Assembly: GCF_010731675.1 (NCBI RefSeq)
Contig: NZ_AP022584.1
Location: forward strand, 3,348,001 to 3,412,000
Origin: Mycobacterium marseillense
GTDB lineage: Bacteria; Actinomycetota; Actinomycetes; Mycobacteriales; Mycobacteriaceae
DNA length: 64,000 nt
Direction of reading: 5' to 3'
Shown: positions 1 through 8,102 of the stretch, in pieces
How positions within the stretch are numbered: the stretch's first letter is position 1
How the letters are laid out: the number at the start of each line of letters is the position of its first letter
Position numbers and translations under genes: made by a program
Notes under the pieces: generated by a model
Database searches by the model: none
What the model was told of the DNA's origin: nothing
The model's input: only the letters and a program-made list of their open reading frames with translations

Positions 1-107
1 AATGGTGGCGCGCGACATCGCTGAGTCCCCACCGTTATTCCCCTAGGGTCCCGATTTTACGCGTGATCGGCCGTCGGGGGGTGGGCCGGGACCCGGTCGT
101 GGTCGGA

Positions 108-1223
108 CTACGGGACCGGAAAATCGGGCCCCAAATGGCGATGCAGCCAGTCGTCCCAGTGTGGGTGGTCGCCGGACTGCGGCGGGGGCGGTGCCGGCGA
201 CTGGGGTCCCTCGGGCGGTGCCGGCGCCTCGGGCGTCGCTGGTGCGGGGGCCGCAGGTGGGGGCGGGCCGGGCGAACCGGCGTTCGGGGGCGGCGGGCTC
301 TCCGGAGCGACGACGTTCGTGCTCACCTCCGGTGCTGGGTCGGCGTCCGGACCGCTACCGAAGAGCAGCGCCCACGCCAACGTCACGAAGCCGGTGACGA
401 AGATGATCATCACGCCGACGACGGTGGCCACCGGCTTCCGGCTGTGCCGTTCGCGGGGCCGGGTGTCGCGCGCGTCGGCGTCGTGGTCGATCTCGGCCGC
501 GGTCGAGGAAATCCGCGCGGACGGCATCGTGATCGTCCGCGGCGCTCCCATCCGTGCGTTCGCCGCGGCCAGCGAGGCGCCGCGGGCCAGGGCCATCTCG
601 GGTTCCTCGGGTGTGGTCACCGCGAGCGACGTCGCGGCCTCCAGCGTGGGCTTGATCAATGGGATGTCCACGTCCGAGCCGACCAGGAACACGCCGTCCG
701 GTCGTGCCCGCATCGATTCGGCGCCCGAGACCATCGCGGTCAGCTTCGCCAGCGCGACGTCGTCGCGGCCGGGCAGTGGGTGCCGGTGGACGTCGGTGAC
801 CGTCCCGTTGGAGGTGTCGACGACCGCCAGGGTCGCGCTGGTGGGTTCGACGAGCAGCAGCGCGGTGCGGGCCCAGTTGGTGGCGCTGCCCATCGCCTGG
901 GCCAGCGCCGCGGCGGCCATCACCGCCGAGACCAGCATCACGTTCTCAATCCTGCGCGCCGCCAAGACATCTCGCAGGGCCGCCGCCTCGGCGGGGTCGC
1001 TCCAGCTCACCCCGCTCGATTTGAGCTGATAACCGCCCTGGGCCGCGGTGTCGCGGGTGCCGAGAATGGCCGCAACGACGTGATCGGCCGCGGCAGCTGG
1101 GGTCGGATGGCCGACGACGTCGAAGCCGTCCTGATCGACGGTCACCCCGCCCGCGGCCGCACCTTCGACGAGCACCATGCGGACGGTCTCCGGTGCCATC
1201 GACACACCAAGTACGACCTCCAC
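108..1223 (-). CDS. DUF7159-type membrane protein with actin-like N-terminal domain (paralogue 1)
   Basis: 371 aa. Function unknown. The start is a GTG at 1223 preceded by GGAGGAG; it gives the N-terminus VEVVLGVSMAPETVRMV shared with the paralogues at 1371-3566 and 23480-24871. Residues 1-235 or so read like a degenerate actin/Hsp70-type nucleotide fold: a phosphate-1-like strand (LGVSMAP), a strand LLLVEPTSATLAVV, a glycine turn LVGSDVDIPLIKP and an EMALARGASLA helix. A basic stretch, one transmembrane helix (VATVVGVMIIFVTGFVTLAW) and a Pro/Ala-rich tail of about 90 residues follow, so the tail should be outside the membrane. The tail ends in a His/Trp-rich segment (HPHWDDWLHRHLG). It lies on the same strand as paralogue 2 and dcd. 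The actin-like reading is inference. Confidence 0.85.
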   Translation of the reverse strand: MEVVLGVSMAPETVRMVLVEGAAAGGVTVDQDGFDVVGHPTPAAAADHVVAAILGTRDTAAQGGYQLKSSGVSWSDPAEAAALRDVLAARRIENVMLVSAVMAAAALAQAMGSATNWARTALLLVEPTSATLAVVDTSNGTVTDVHRHPLPGRDDVALAKLTAMVSGAESMRARPDGVFLVGSDVDIPLIKPTLEAATSLAVTTPEEPEMALARGASLAAANARMGAPRTITMPSARISSTAAEIDHDADARDTRPRERHSRKPVATVVGVMIIFVTGFVTLAWALLFGSGPDADPAPEVSTNVVAPESPPPPNAGSPGPPPPAAPAPATPEAPAPPEGPQSPAPPPPQSGDHPHWDDWLHRHLGPDFPVP

Positions 1224-1370
1224 CGCTCCTCCAAATCGCCCGACGCTTGGTTGCTGCGCTGCGCCGGCACACCTGCGCCGGCGCCGCATGGGGGTTCGCG
1301 ACGCCACCCTAGCGCGCTGCGCTATCGGCGCCCGTGACCGCTTGCTGCGGGGAGGTTCGACAAACCAGGG

Positions 1371-3566
1371 CTATTTGTGGCCGCCGCCACCGCCGCCGCC
1401 GTGACCGCCACCGAAGCCACCGCCACCGCCACCGCCGTGACCACCGCCGAAACCGCCCAAGCCGCCGCCGCTGTGGCCGCCCCCGAAACCGCCCAGGCCA
1501 CCGCCGCTGTGCCCGCCGCCGAAGCCTCCGCCGCCGCGAGGTGCTGGAGCGTGGCCGCCGCCAAGTCCGCCGCCGGGCGCAGGAGCGTGCCCGCCACCAA
1601 GTCCGCCGCCGGGCGCAGGAGCGTGCCCGCCACCAAGTCCGCCCGGACCGCCACCACCCGGCTTGGGAACATGGCCACCGCCCGAACCGGGCGTCGGGAC
1701 ATGGCCGCCACCGGAACCACCCGAACCCGGCGTCGGAACGTGACCGCCACCCGAACCACCCGAACCCGGCGTCGGCACATGGCCACCACCCGAACCACCC
1801 GAACCCGGCGCCGGCACATGGCCACCACCCGAACCACCCGAACCCGGCGCCGGCACATGGCCACCACCCGAACCACCCGAACCCGGCGCCGGCACGTGAC
1901 CACCACCCGAACCACCCGAACCCGGCGTCGGCACATGGCCACCACCCGAACCACCCGAACCCGGCGTCGGCACATGGCCACCACCCGAACCACCCGAACC
2001 CGGCGCCGGCACATGGCCACCACCCGAACCACCCGAACCCGGCGTCGGCACATGGCCACCACCCGAACCACCCGAACCCGGCGTCGGCACGTGACCACCA
2101 CCCGAGTTACCCGGAGCGCCCGGCTTGGGCGGAGTGCCCTCACCGGGAGGCGTTTGATGCGGCGGCGACTGCGGAACCGTGCCGCCCACCTTCGGGGGCG
2201 TCGGCGGCTGAGGAAGGTGCACCGGCGGTTGGGGCAACACCGGCTGAGGGACCGACACGCGCGGCGGGACCTCGAACAGCGGCGGCCTGACGACCGGATT
2301 GGGGATCGGGATACGCACCGGCACCGGAACGGGAACGGGCGGCACCACGACGGGAACCGGAACCACCGGCGGCGCCGCGGGAACGGGCGGGGCTTCCGGC
2401 GGCGGAGCCGCGGGCAGCGGGGCGGCGGCCGGGGGATTCAACGGCTTGGGGGCCGCCACCGGCTCCGGCAGGCTGATCTTGGGCTCCGGCACGGACGCCT
2501 GCGCCGGCGCCGGGGCCTGCTCGGTGGGAACGATCAGGTGCTGGTTCGGGGTGGGCTGCAGCGCGACGGTTCCCGTCGTGCGGATGCCGATCGCCAGCGC
2601 GATCTCGAGCGCCAGCACCGCGCTGATGCCGGCCACCGCCAGCCCGCTACCGACCAGCAGGGCCGGCCGCCGCTGCGGCTGACTCTCTTCGGGGAGAAAA
2701 AGCCGTTCGATGACGACTGTCGGCGAGTCGGCGTCCTCATCGTCCAGCGCGCTGTAGGCGAGCTCGTCGTCGCCGGGCTCTGGAGCGAAGGGAACATAGA
2801 GGTATTCGGGCAGGGAGTACTGGTCGACCGCGCCGGTGCCGGGGTCTTGCGCATAGGCCAGCGCGGCGGTCGAGGAGGCAAACAGCGGGGCGTTCGCCGA
2901 CGCCAGCGCCGCGCCGCGGGCCAGCGCGGTCTCGGGTTCCTCGGCCACACTCACGTCGAGCGATGTCGTCGACTGCAGGGCCGGCTTCAACGGGGCGACA
3001 TCGACGCCCGAGCCGACCAGGAACAGCCCGCCCGGCAGCGATTCCAGCTTCTCCAGCCCGGCGACCATCGCGCTGAGCTGCTCGGTGGCGGCGCCATAGG
3101 ACTCGGCGTGGATCTGCTGCTTGTAGACATCCGGGATGGAGCCGTCGGAGGTCTCCACGACGGCCAGCGTGGCGGTCTCCGGCTCGACCAGCAGCACCGC
3201 GGTGCGCTCGTAACCCATTGCGCCGCCGACATTTTGCGCCAGCGCCGCGGCGGCGAGAAACGCCGAGACCAGCATCACATTGTCGAGCCGGTGAGCGGTC
3301 AGCGCGTCGCGCAAGGCGACCGCCTCGAATTGATCGGTCCACGTCACGCCGATGGACGACAGCTCGAGGCCGGCCTCGGCGGCGCCCTCGCGGGTACCCA
3401 GAATCGCCGAGATCACCTGGTCGGGTGCGCTCGCGGTGGCTGTGTCGTCGGCGGCGGTGACGTCGATCGCGTCCTCTTCTACCGTGGCGCCGTCGGCGTA
3501 TTCGCCTTGCAGGACAACCATTTGGATCGACGACGGTGCCATCGACACCCCGAGCACGATATCCAA
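1371..3566 (-). CDS. DUF7159-type membrane protein with Gly/His-rich repeat tail (paralogue 2)
   Basis: 731 aa from a TTG at 3566 that follows GGAGGGG; an ATG at 3587 is possible but has no clear ribosome binding site. The N-terminal 280 residues match paralogue 1 (DIVLGVSMAPSSIQMV, AVLLVEPETATLAVVE, LVGSGVDVAPLKPAL, PETALARGAALASA), the pattern of a degenerate actin/Hsp70 fold. One transmembrane helix (LLVGSGLAVAGISAVLALEI) is followed by a Pro-rich linker with VPVPVRIPIPNP-type repeats, then about 11 copies of a 13-residue GGGHVPTPGSGGS unit, then GLGGGHAPAP and FGGGH repeats to the end. The outer tail is thus glycine-rich with evenly spaced histidines, which could bind metal or the cell wall. 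Function unknown. The copy number is likely to vary between strains. Confidence 0.85.
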   Translation of the reverse strand: MDIVLGVSMAPSSIQMVVLQGEYADGATVEEDAIDVTAADDTATASAPDQVISAILGTREGAAEAGLELSSIGVTWTDQFEAVALRDALTAHRLDNVMLVSAFLAAAALAQNVGGAMGYERTAVLLVEPETATLAVVETSDGSIPDVYKQQIHAESYGAATEQLSAMVAGLEKLESLPGGLFLVGSGVDVAPLKPALQSTTSLDVSVAEEPETALARGAALASANAPLFASSTAALAYAQDPGTGAVDQYSLPEYLYVPFAPEPGDDELAYSALDDEDADSPTVVIERLFLPEESQPQRRPALLVGSGLAVAGISAVLALEIALAIGIRTTGTVALQPTPNQHLIVPTEQAPAPAQASVPEPKISLPEPVAAPKPLNPPAAAPLPAAPPPEAPPVPAAPPVVPVPVVVPPVPVPVPVRIPIPNPVVRPPLFEVPPRVSVPQPVLPQPPVHLPQPPTPPKVGGTVPQSPPHQTPPGEGTPPKPGAPGNSGGGHVPTPGSGGSGGGHVPTPGSGGSGGGHVPAPGSGGSGGGHVPTPGSGGSGGGHVPTPGSGGSGGGHVPAPGSGGSGGGHVPAPGSGGSGGGHVPAPGSGGSGGGHVPTPGSGGSGGGHVPTPGSGGSGGGHVPTPGSGGGHVPKPGGGGPGGLGGGHAPAPGGGLGGGHAPAPGGGLGGGHAPAPRGGGGFGGGHSGGGLGGFGGGHSGGGLGGFGGGHGGGGGGGFGGGHGGGGGGGHK
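1696..2106. repeat. 39-bp in-frame tandem repeat, about 10.5 copies
   Basis: The period is exactly 39 bp: the motif ACATGGCC or ACGTGACC recurs at about 1699, 1738, 1777 and onward. Each unit encodes the 13 residues GGGHVPTPGSGGS (or GGGHVPAPGSGGS) on the minus strand. Units differ mainly at a Thr/Ala codon (GTC or GCC on the plus strand) and at CATGG versus CGTGA. There are no spacers and the frame is kept, so this is a coding minisatellite. Confidence 0.95.
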
Positions 3567-3671
3567 AACAAACCCCTCCAAAGGCATTGCGGTGAACCAC
3601 GGCCAGGCGGAGGTAAAAACCATGGCTAACTAAGTATCGCGCAGAACGAGGGCGAGCGGGCCCCGCAGAAC

Positions 3672-4244
3672 CTATGTAGACGATATGAAGTTCTGATAGG
3701 AGCGCGACGGCGTGGGTCCTCGCTGGCCCTGGTACTTCGACCCCACTCGCGAACTGCCGTAAGGATGTTCGGCCGGGCTGGTCAACCGCAGGATGCACAG
3801 CTGGCCGATCTTCATGCCCGGCCACAGCGTGATCGGCAGGTTCGCGACGTTGGACAGTTCCAGGGTGATGTGACCGCTGAAGCCGGGATCGATGAACCCG
3901 GCGGTCGAATGTGTCAGCAGGCCGAGACGGCCCAGCGACGACTTGCCCTCCAGCCGCCCCGCCAGGTCCTCGGGCAAGCTGATGAGCTCCAGTGTGGAGC
4001 CGAGCACGAACTCGCCGGGGTGCAGCACGAACGGCTCCCCCTCGACGGGTTCGACCAGGGTGGTCAGCTCGTCCTGTTGCTTTGCCGGGTCGATGTGGGT
4101 GTAGCGGGTGTTGTTGAACACCCGGAACATGCAGTCAAGGCGAACGTCGATGCTGGACGGCTGCACCAGGGCGTCGTCGAAGGGGTCGATGCCCAACCGC
4201 CCGGCGCTGATTTCGGCCCTGAGGTCGCGATCGGAGAGCAGCAC
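3672..4244 (-). CDS. dcd: dCTP deaminase
   Basis: 190 aa, GTG start, the normal family length. It removes the amino group of dCTP to make dUTP; mycobacterial and other actinobacterial relatives are often bifunctional, also hydrolysing dUTP to dUMP for thymidylate synthesis. Recognisable stretches are [22 protein letters not shown] at the N-terminus, EFVLGSTLE, the substrate-binding [10 protein letters not shown] and [21 protein letters not shown] with the catalytic glutamate, and a C-terminal [13 protein letters not shown] lid. The enzyme is a cytoplasmic homotrimer in the family. It corresponds to Rv0321. The next gene downstream on the same strand is a DUF7159 protein, 105 bp away; no functional link is evident. 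Confidence 0.98.
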   Translation of the reverse strand: MLLSDRDLRAEISAGRLGIDPFDDALVQPSSIDVRLDCMFRVFNNTRYTHIDPAKQQDELTTLVEPVEGEPFVLHPGEFVLGSTLELISLPEDLAGRLEGKSSLGRLGLLTHSTAGFIDPGFSGHITLELSNVANLPITLWPGMKIGQLCILRLTSPAEHPYGSSRVGSKYQGQRGPTPSRSYQNFISST

Positions 4245-4273
4245 GCGACGAGCCTATCTGCTGCGGGACGGGC

Positions 4274-4918
4274 TCAGCGGAGATAGACCTCGTCGCCGGT
4301 CGGATATCCGCCGCCGAGGGTCGTGACGTGGACGTGGTCGTAGTGGCCGAGCCGGCTGGCCTGAGATCCGCCGGGCGTGTAGTAGACGCCCCGCCAGATC
4401 GCATCCTGGATGCCGAACCGGGTGGCGTTCTGCATCACGTAGGCGACGATCGAGTTGCCCAGCGCGATGCCCTCGGCGCTGCCGGGGTCGGGGATCATGA
4501 CGTCGAGCGCCAATCCCCGGGGGTGCCAGGGCAGCGGATCCGGCCGCACCCCACCGATCTCGTGGACCTGGGGGAACTCCGCGCTGATGCTGCGCTCGAC
4601 CAGGATCGTCCGGACCTGTAGCCCCTGCTCGGGCGCGAGCCCGGCGGGCAGGAAACGCGATCGCGTGTGGTAGCGCGAGGCCGCGGTGGGCTGGCCGTCA
4701 TCGAGTCCTTTGGCGGGCCGCTTCGACGCGGCTGTCACGATTTGCACGCAACAGGGAGCGACCTCGTTGATAACGGGCTTGGGTTCCTGGCGGGCGGCAA
4801 ATGGATGAACGTCGCCAGAGACCGCGAAGAACACGGCCGCGGGGGCGAGCACTGCAGCCAGGGCCACTGACGGCCTGCGCCGCTTCCTGGCTAATGCGTG
4901 TCGACCCACCCGGTGCAC
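4274..4918 (-). CDS. Secreted LAS/M15-like peptidase family protein (Rv0320-like)
   Basis: 214 aa, GTG start. The N-terminus is a signal or anchor sequence: a basic run (RKRRRP) then VALAAVLAPAAVFFAVSG. The C-terminal half contains HPRGLALDVM and LGHYDHVHVT, which resemble the HxxGxAxD and HxH zinc-site motifs of LAS-fold (M15/VanY-type) peptidoglycan peptidases, so a cell-wall hydrolase or a catalytically weak relative is plausible. A Cys-Cys pair lies near residue 57. In M. tuberculosis the homologue next to dcd is annotated only as an exported protein. The gene is 29 bp upstream of dcd on the same strand and may be cotranscribed with it. The substrate is unknown. Confidence 0.85.
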   Translation of the reverse strand: MHRVGRHALARKRRRPSVALAAVLAPAAVFFAVSGDVHPFAARQEPKPVINEVAPCCVQIVTAASKRPAKGLDDGQPTAASRYHTRSRFLPAGLAPEQGLQVRTILVERSISAEFPQVHEIGGVRPDPLPWHPRGLALDVMIPDPGSAEGIALGNSIVAYVMQNATRFGIQDAIWRGVYYTPGGSQASRLGHYDHVHVTTLGGGYPTGDEVYLR

Positions 4919-4985
4919 ATTACGTTGCGATAACGAAATAATAAATCTGAGCGTTATGAGAATAGTTAGATAGGCGTCTTAGATT
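4919..4985 (-). promoter_or_regulatory. AT-rich promoter segment upstream of the secreted peptidase-like gene
   Basis: This 67-bp stretch is strikingly AT-rich compared with its surroundings. On the minus strand it offers TATTAT (a TANNNT -10 type hexamer) shortly before the GTG at 4918, and it contains a spaced inverted pair ATAACG/CGTTAT at 4930-4935 and 4952-4957. It probably holds the promoter of the 4918-4274 gene. No transcript evidence is available. Confidence 0.35.
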
Positions 4986-5061
4986 TCGTGGTTGCGCTCT
5001 TAATCGGGCCGTCGGGGGAGGTCAGGCCCCCGCGCGGGCGAGCGCGCCCCCTTACGGATGC

Positions 5062-5067
5062 TAGCCT
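5062..5067 (+). promoter_or_regulatory. Likely -10 element of tRNA-Gly
   Basis: TAGCCT fits the mycobacterial TANNNT -10 consensus and lies 14 bp before the mature tRNA 5' end, allowing a short 5' leader. No convincing -35 hexamer is visible. Confidence 0.35.
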
Positions 5068-5081
5068 TCTGAGGCAACTGT

Positions 5082-5155
5082 GCCGATGTAGTTCAATGGC
5101 AGAACATCAGCTTCCCAAGCTGAATACGCGGGTTCGATTCCCGTCATCGGCTCCA
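5082..5155 (+). tRNA. tRNA-Gly (anticodon CCC)
   Basis: The cloverleaf can be drawn directly: acceptor stem GCCGATG (5082-5088) pairs with CATCGGC (5145-5151); D stem GTTC/GAAC; anticodon stem TCAGC/GCTGA with loop TTCCCAA, giving anticodon CCC at 5114-5116; T arm GGGTTCGATTCCC. The discriminator is T5152 and CCA is encoded (5153-5155). It reads GGG codons. It stands next to the start of a stretch of genes that differs from the M. tuberculosis order, as tRNA genes often do at island boundaries. Confidence 0.97.
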
Positions 5156-5378
5156 CCCCCGATCAACTGAGCGCGCCTTGGACGCCCGCGCGCTCGATAT
5201 GCCGCAGGTCATCCGCACCCGCGCCAGATGGCGCAGCTGCTCGAGCGGGAAGCCCAGCGGCGCAGCCGCATTCGACCAGCGAAACGCTTGCACTTCCACA
5301 GGCTCATGGGCGGGTGCAGACTTGTGGGATGCAGGAACGTGAGCTCGCCACCGTTACGCCACCGCGGCCGGCCTGATC

Positions 5379-6857
5379 GTGTCCGCCGGGGAGACGGAGC
5401 CCGCACCCCGCCGGGTGTTGAACGGAATCTCGGACGTACGCGCGTTCTTTCACACCAACACCGTGCCGCTGTATTTCATCTCGCCGACCCCGTTCAACCT
5501 GCTGGGCGTCGATCGCTGGATACGAAACTTCTTTTACTTGACCTACTTTGACTCGTTCGAGGGCATACATTCGCGCGTGTTCGTGCCCCGCCGGCGCGAC
5601 CGCATTGATTTCGACTCCATGGGCGATGTGTGCAACCACCTCCTGCGCGATCCCGAGACACTCGAGTTCATCGCCAGCCGAGGACCTGGCGGCAAGGCCT
5701 GCTTCGTGATGCTCGATGAAGAGACACAGGGCCTCGCGCGTCAGGCGGGTCTCGAGGTCATGCATCCGCCGGTGGAGCTGCGCAAGCGCCTAGGTTCCAA
5801 GCTCGTCATGACGCGCCTGGCCGACGAGGCGGGCATACCCAGTGTGCCGCACGCGATCGGGCGGGCCGGCTCCTACGACGAACTGACGGCGCTCGCGCAA
5901 AGCGCCGGACTGGGAGATGACCTCGTCATCTCGGTCGCCTATGGCAACGCCGGCAGCGGGACGTTCTTTGTGCGCGGTCAGAGCGACTGGGACGAGCACG
6001 CCGGCGACCTGACCTCGCAGCAAGAAGTCAAAGTCATGAAGCGCATCCGCAATGTCGAGGTGTGCCTCGAGGGTGCCGTAACCCGCCACGGCACCGTGGT
6101 CGGTCCCGCGATGACGAGTCTCGTCGGTTATTCGGAGCTGACCCCGAGCCGGGGCAGCTGGTGTGGCAATGACATCTGGCGCGAGGTGCTGCCGCCCGCC
6201 CAGACCCACGCCGCGCGGGAAATGGTGGCAAAGCTGGGCGACGTCATGCGTCGCCAGGGTTACCTCGGCTACTTCGAGGTGGACCTTCTGCATGACCTGG
6301 ACTCCAACGAGCTCTACCTCGGCGAAGTGAACCCCCGCCTGTCCGGCGCCAGCCCGATGACGAACCTGACCACCGAGGCCTACGCCGACATGCCGCTGTT
6401 CCTCTTTCATCTGCTCGAGTACATGGACGTGGAGTACGAGCTCGACATCGATGAGATCAACTCGCGCTGGGAGCGCGGCTATGGCGAGGACGAGGTCTGG
6501 GGTCAGGTGATCATCACGGAGACGTCGCCGGACGTCGAGCTGTTCACGGCAACGCCACGCACCGGGGTGTGGCGCATCGACGACGACGGCCGGGTCTCCT
6601 TTTCGCGGACCGCCAACGACTGGGCCACACTGCTCGACGGCTCCGAGGCCTTTTACATGCGGGTCGCGGCGCCCGGCGACTTACGTTCCGAGGGTGCCCA
6701 ACTCGGCGTGCTCGTCACTCGCTCACACCTGCAGACGGACGACTACAAGCTCAGCGAGCGCTGCCAGCGCTGGGTCAAGGGCATGAAGGCGAAGTTCGTC
6801 TCGACACCGTTGACGCCGGCCGCGCCGATCGTCTCTCGGCTCGTCGCACGAGCGTGA
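5379..6857 (+). CDS. ATP-grasp ligase-like protein
   Basis: 492 aa from a GTG; the start is uncertain because no strong ribosome binding site is visible. The middle of the protein has an ATP-grasp layout: a pre-ATP-grasp region (KACFVMLDEETQGLARQAGLEVMHPP), LGSKLVMTRLADEAGIPSVP, a nucleotide-binding lysine region with the glycine loop YGNAGSGTFFV, a strand VEVCLEGAV, and the Mg-binding stretch YLGYFEVDLL...YLGEVNPRLSGASPMTN (E-x-N). These enzymes join a carboxylate to an amine through an acyl phosphate. The C-terminal 120 residues, with FTATPRTGVWRIDDDGRVSF, are not a biotin-carboxylase C domain that I recognise. The gene overlaps the next one by 4 bp (GTGA), so the two products should act together. 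The substrate is unknown. Confidence 0.8.
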   Translation: MSAGETEPAPRRVLNGISDVRAFFHTNTVPLYFISPTPFNLLGVDRWIRNFFYLTYFDSFEGIHSRVFVPRRRDRIDFDSMGDVCNHLLRDPETLEFIASRGPGGKACFVMLDEETQGLARQAGLEVMHPPVELRKRLGSKLVMTRLADEAGIPSVPHAIGRAGSYDELTALAQSAGLGDDLVISVAYGNAGSGTFFVRGQSDWDEHAGDLTSQQEVKVMKRIRNVEVCLEGAVTRHGTVVGPAMTSLVGYSELTPSRGSWCGNDIWREVLPPAQTHAAREMVAKLGDVMRRQGYLGYFEVDLLHDLDSNELYLGEVNPRLSGASPMTNLTTEAYADMPLFLFHLLEYMDVEYELDIDEINSRWERGYGEDEVWGQVIITETSPDVELFTATPRTGVWRIDDDGRVSFSRTANDWATLLDGSEAFYMRVAAPGDLRSEGAQLGVLVTRSHLQTDDYKLSERCQRWVKGMKAKFVSTPLTPAAPIVSRLVARA

Positions 6858-8032
6858 AAGACGCCCCGACCGGTATCTCACTGGACAACTGGCTGTCGGC
6901 GCCCTACGCGCACTGGTCGTTTCAGCACGTCGAAGACTTCGTGCCGACGGCGGTGATCTCGCGCGGGACCGGGCCGACGGCGGCATTGCCCGCCGCGAGC
7001 GCTGCGATCGCCGACATCGGGGTGACCGGCACTGATGGCGTGGCCACCACCGTTGGCGCGGTGATGGCCCGCACCGCCACCGACGGATGGGCCGTTGCCC
7101 ACCGGGGTTCGGTGGCGGCCGACGAGTACCTCGGCGGGATGGGGGCTCGGACGCGTCACCTGGTGTTCTCGGTGAGCAAGTCCTTGGTGGCCGCCGTGGT
7201 CGGCGCGTTGCACGGCGCCGGCGCGATCGAGCTCGACGCGCCGGTGACGAAATACGTTCCCGCCCTGGCGAACTGCGGCTACGCGGGTGCGACGGTGCGT
7301 CAGCTGCTCGACATGAGGTCGGGGATCGCGTTCTCGGACAATTACCTCCACCCGACCGCAGAGATCCACGTCCTGGACCAGGCGGTCGGGTGGGCGCCAC
7401 GCAGCCATCCGGAAGTCCCGGCCACGCTGCGTGACTTCCTGCTGACCTTGCGCCAGAAGTCTCCTCACGGCGGCCCGTTCGAATATCGGTCGTGCGAAAC
7501 CGACATGCTCGGCTGGATCTGCGAGGTCGCAGGCGGCCAGCGAATGCCCGACCTGATGTCGGAACTGTTGTGGAGCCGCATCGGCGCCCAATGCGACGCC
7601 ACCATCGGGGTGGACGCGGCCGGCACCGGATTCTTCGACGGCGGCATCAACGCCTGTCTCACCGACATGGTCCGATTCGGGTCGCTGTTCCTGCGCGACG
7701 GCGCCTCCTTGACCGGTCAGCAAGTGGTGCCGGCCGCGTGGATCGCCGACACCCTCGACGGCGGTCCCGACTCGCGCCAGGCCTTCGCCGCCAGCCCCGA
7801 CGACACCCAGATGCCCGGCGGCATGTACCGCAACCAAGTGTGGTTTCCCTACCCGGGCAACAACGTGGTGTTGTGCCAGGGCATGTGCGGCCAGATGATC
7901 TATGTCAACCGTGCGGCGGAGTTGGTCGCCGCCAAGTTGTCCACCCAGCCGGACGCCGGGGACCCGCAGATGCTCTTGGACACGTTGCGCGCATTCGATG
8001 CGGTGGCGGACAAACTGGCGCGGGATCAGTAG
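6854..8032 (+). CDS. Serine beta-lactamase-fold hydrolase (class C / EstB-like)
   Basis: 392 aa, GTG start overlapping the stop of the ATP-grasp gene, a sign of translational coupling. The SxxK nucleophile motif is SVSK at about residues 106-109 inside RHLVFSVSKSLVAAVVGAL; the second motif appears as YRS in EYRSCETDMLGWICE (usually YxN); downstream are MPGGMYRNQVWFPYPGN and a closing helix. No signal peptide is visible, so it should be cytoplasmic, unlike a defensive beta-lactamase. Relatives are esterases, amidases and D-amino-peptidases. Paired with an ATP-grasp enzyme, it could hydrolyse or transfer the amide product that the partner makes. That pairing is inference. Confidence 0.85.
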   Translation: MKDAPTGISLDNWLSAPYAHWSFQHVEDFVPTAVISRGTGPTAALPAASAAIADIGVTGTDGVATTVGAVMARTATDGWAVAHRGSVAADEYLGGMGARTRHLVFSVSKSLVAAVVGALHGAGAIELDAPVTKYVPALANCGYAGATVRQLLDMRSGIAFSDNYLHPTAEIHVLDQAVGWAPRSHPEVPATLRDFLLTLRQKSPHGGPFEYRSCETDMLGWICEVAGGQRMPDLMSELLWSRIGAQCDATIGVDAAGTGFFDGGINACLTDMVRFGSLFLRDGASLTGQQVVPAAWIADTLDGGPDSRQAFAASPDDTQMPGGMYRNQVWFPYPGNNVVLCQGMCGQMIYVNRAAELVAAKLSTQPDAGDPQMLLDTLRAFDAVADKLARDQ

Positions 8033-8102
8033 TCAGCCCGAAATTCCGCTACCCGCATGCCGGCCCGACCTTACGGCCCGGCGGTCGCACCTAACTCTTT
8101 AG

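Noticed and set aside
1696..2106. CRISPR array
   Set aside because: The 39-bp units are contiguous with no unique spacers and translate in frame.
1377..3629. Long plus-strand reading frame of 750 codons opposite the Gly-rich DUF7159 gene
   Set aside because: It is the exact antisense of a repeat-rich high-GC gene, its product is a Thr/Arg repeat, and the minus-strand gene has family resemblance and a ribosome binding site.
8033..8102. Hairpin terminator from GCCGGCCC and GGCCCGGC between convergent genes
   Set aside because: The two arms are not true inverted complements (two mismatches in eight), unlike the perfect hairpin at 10040.
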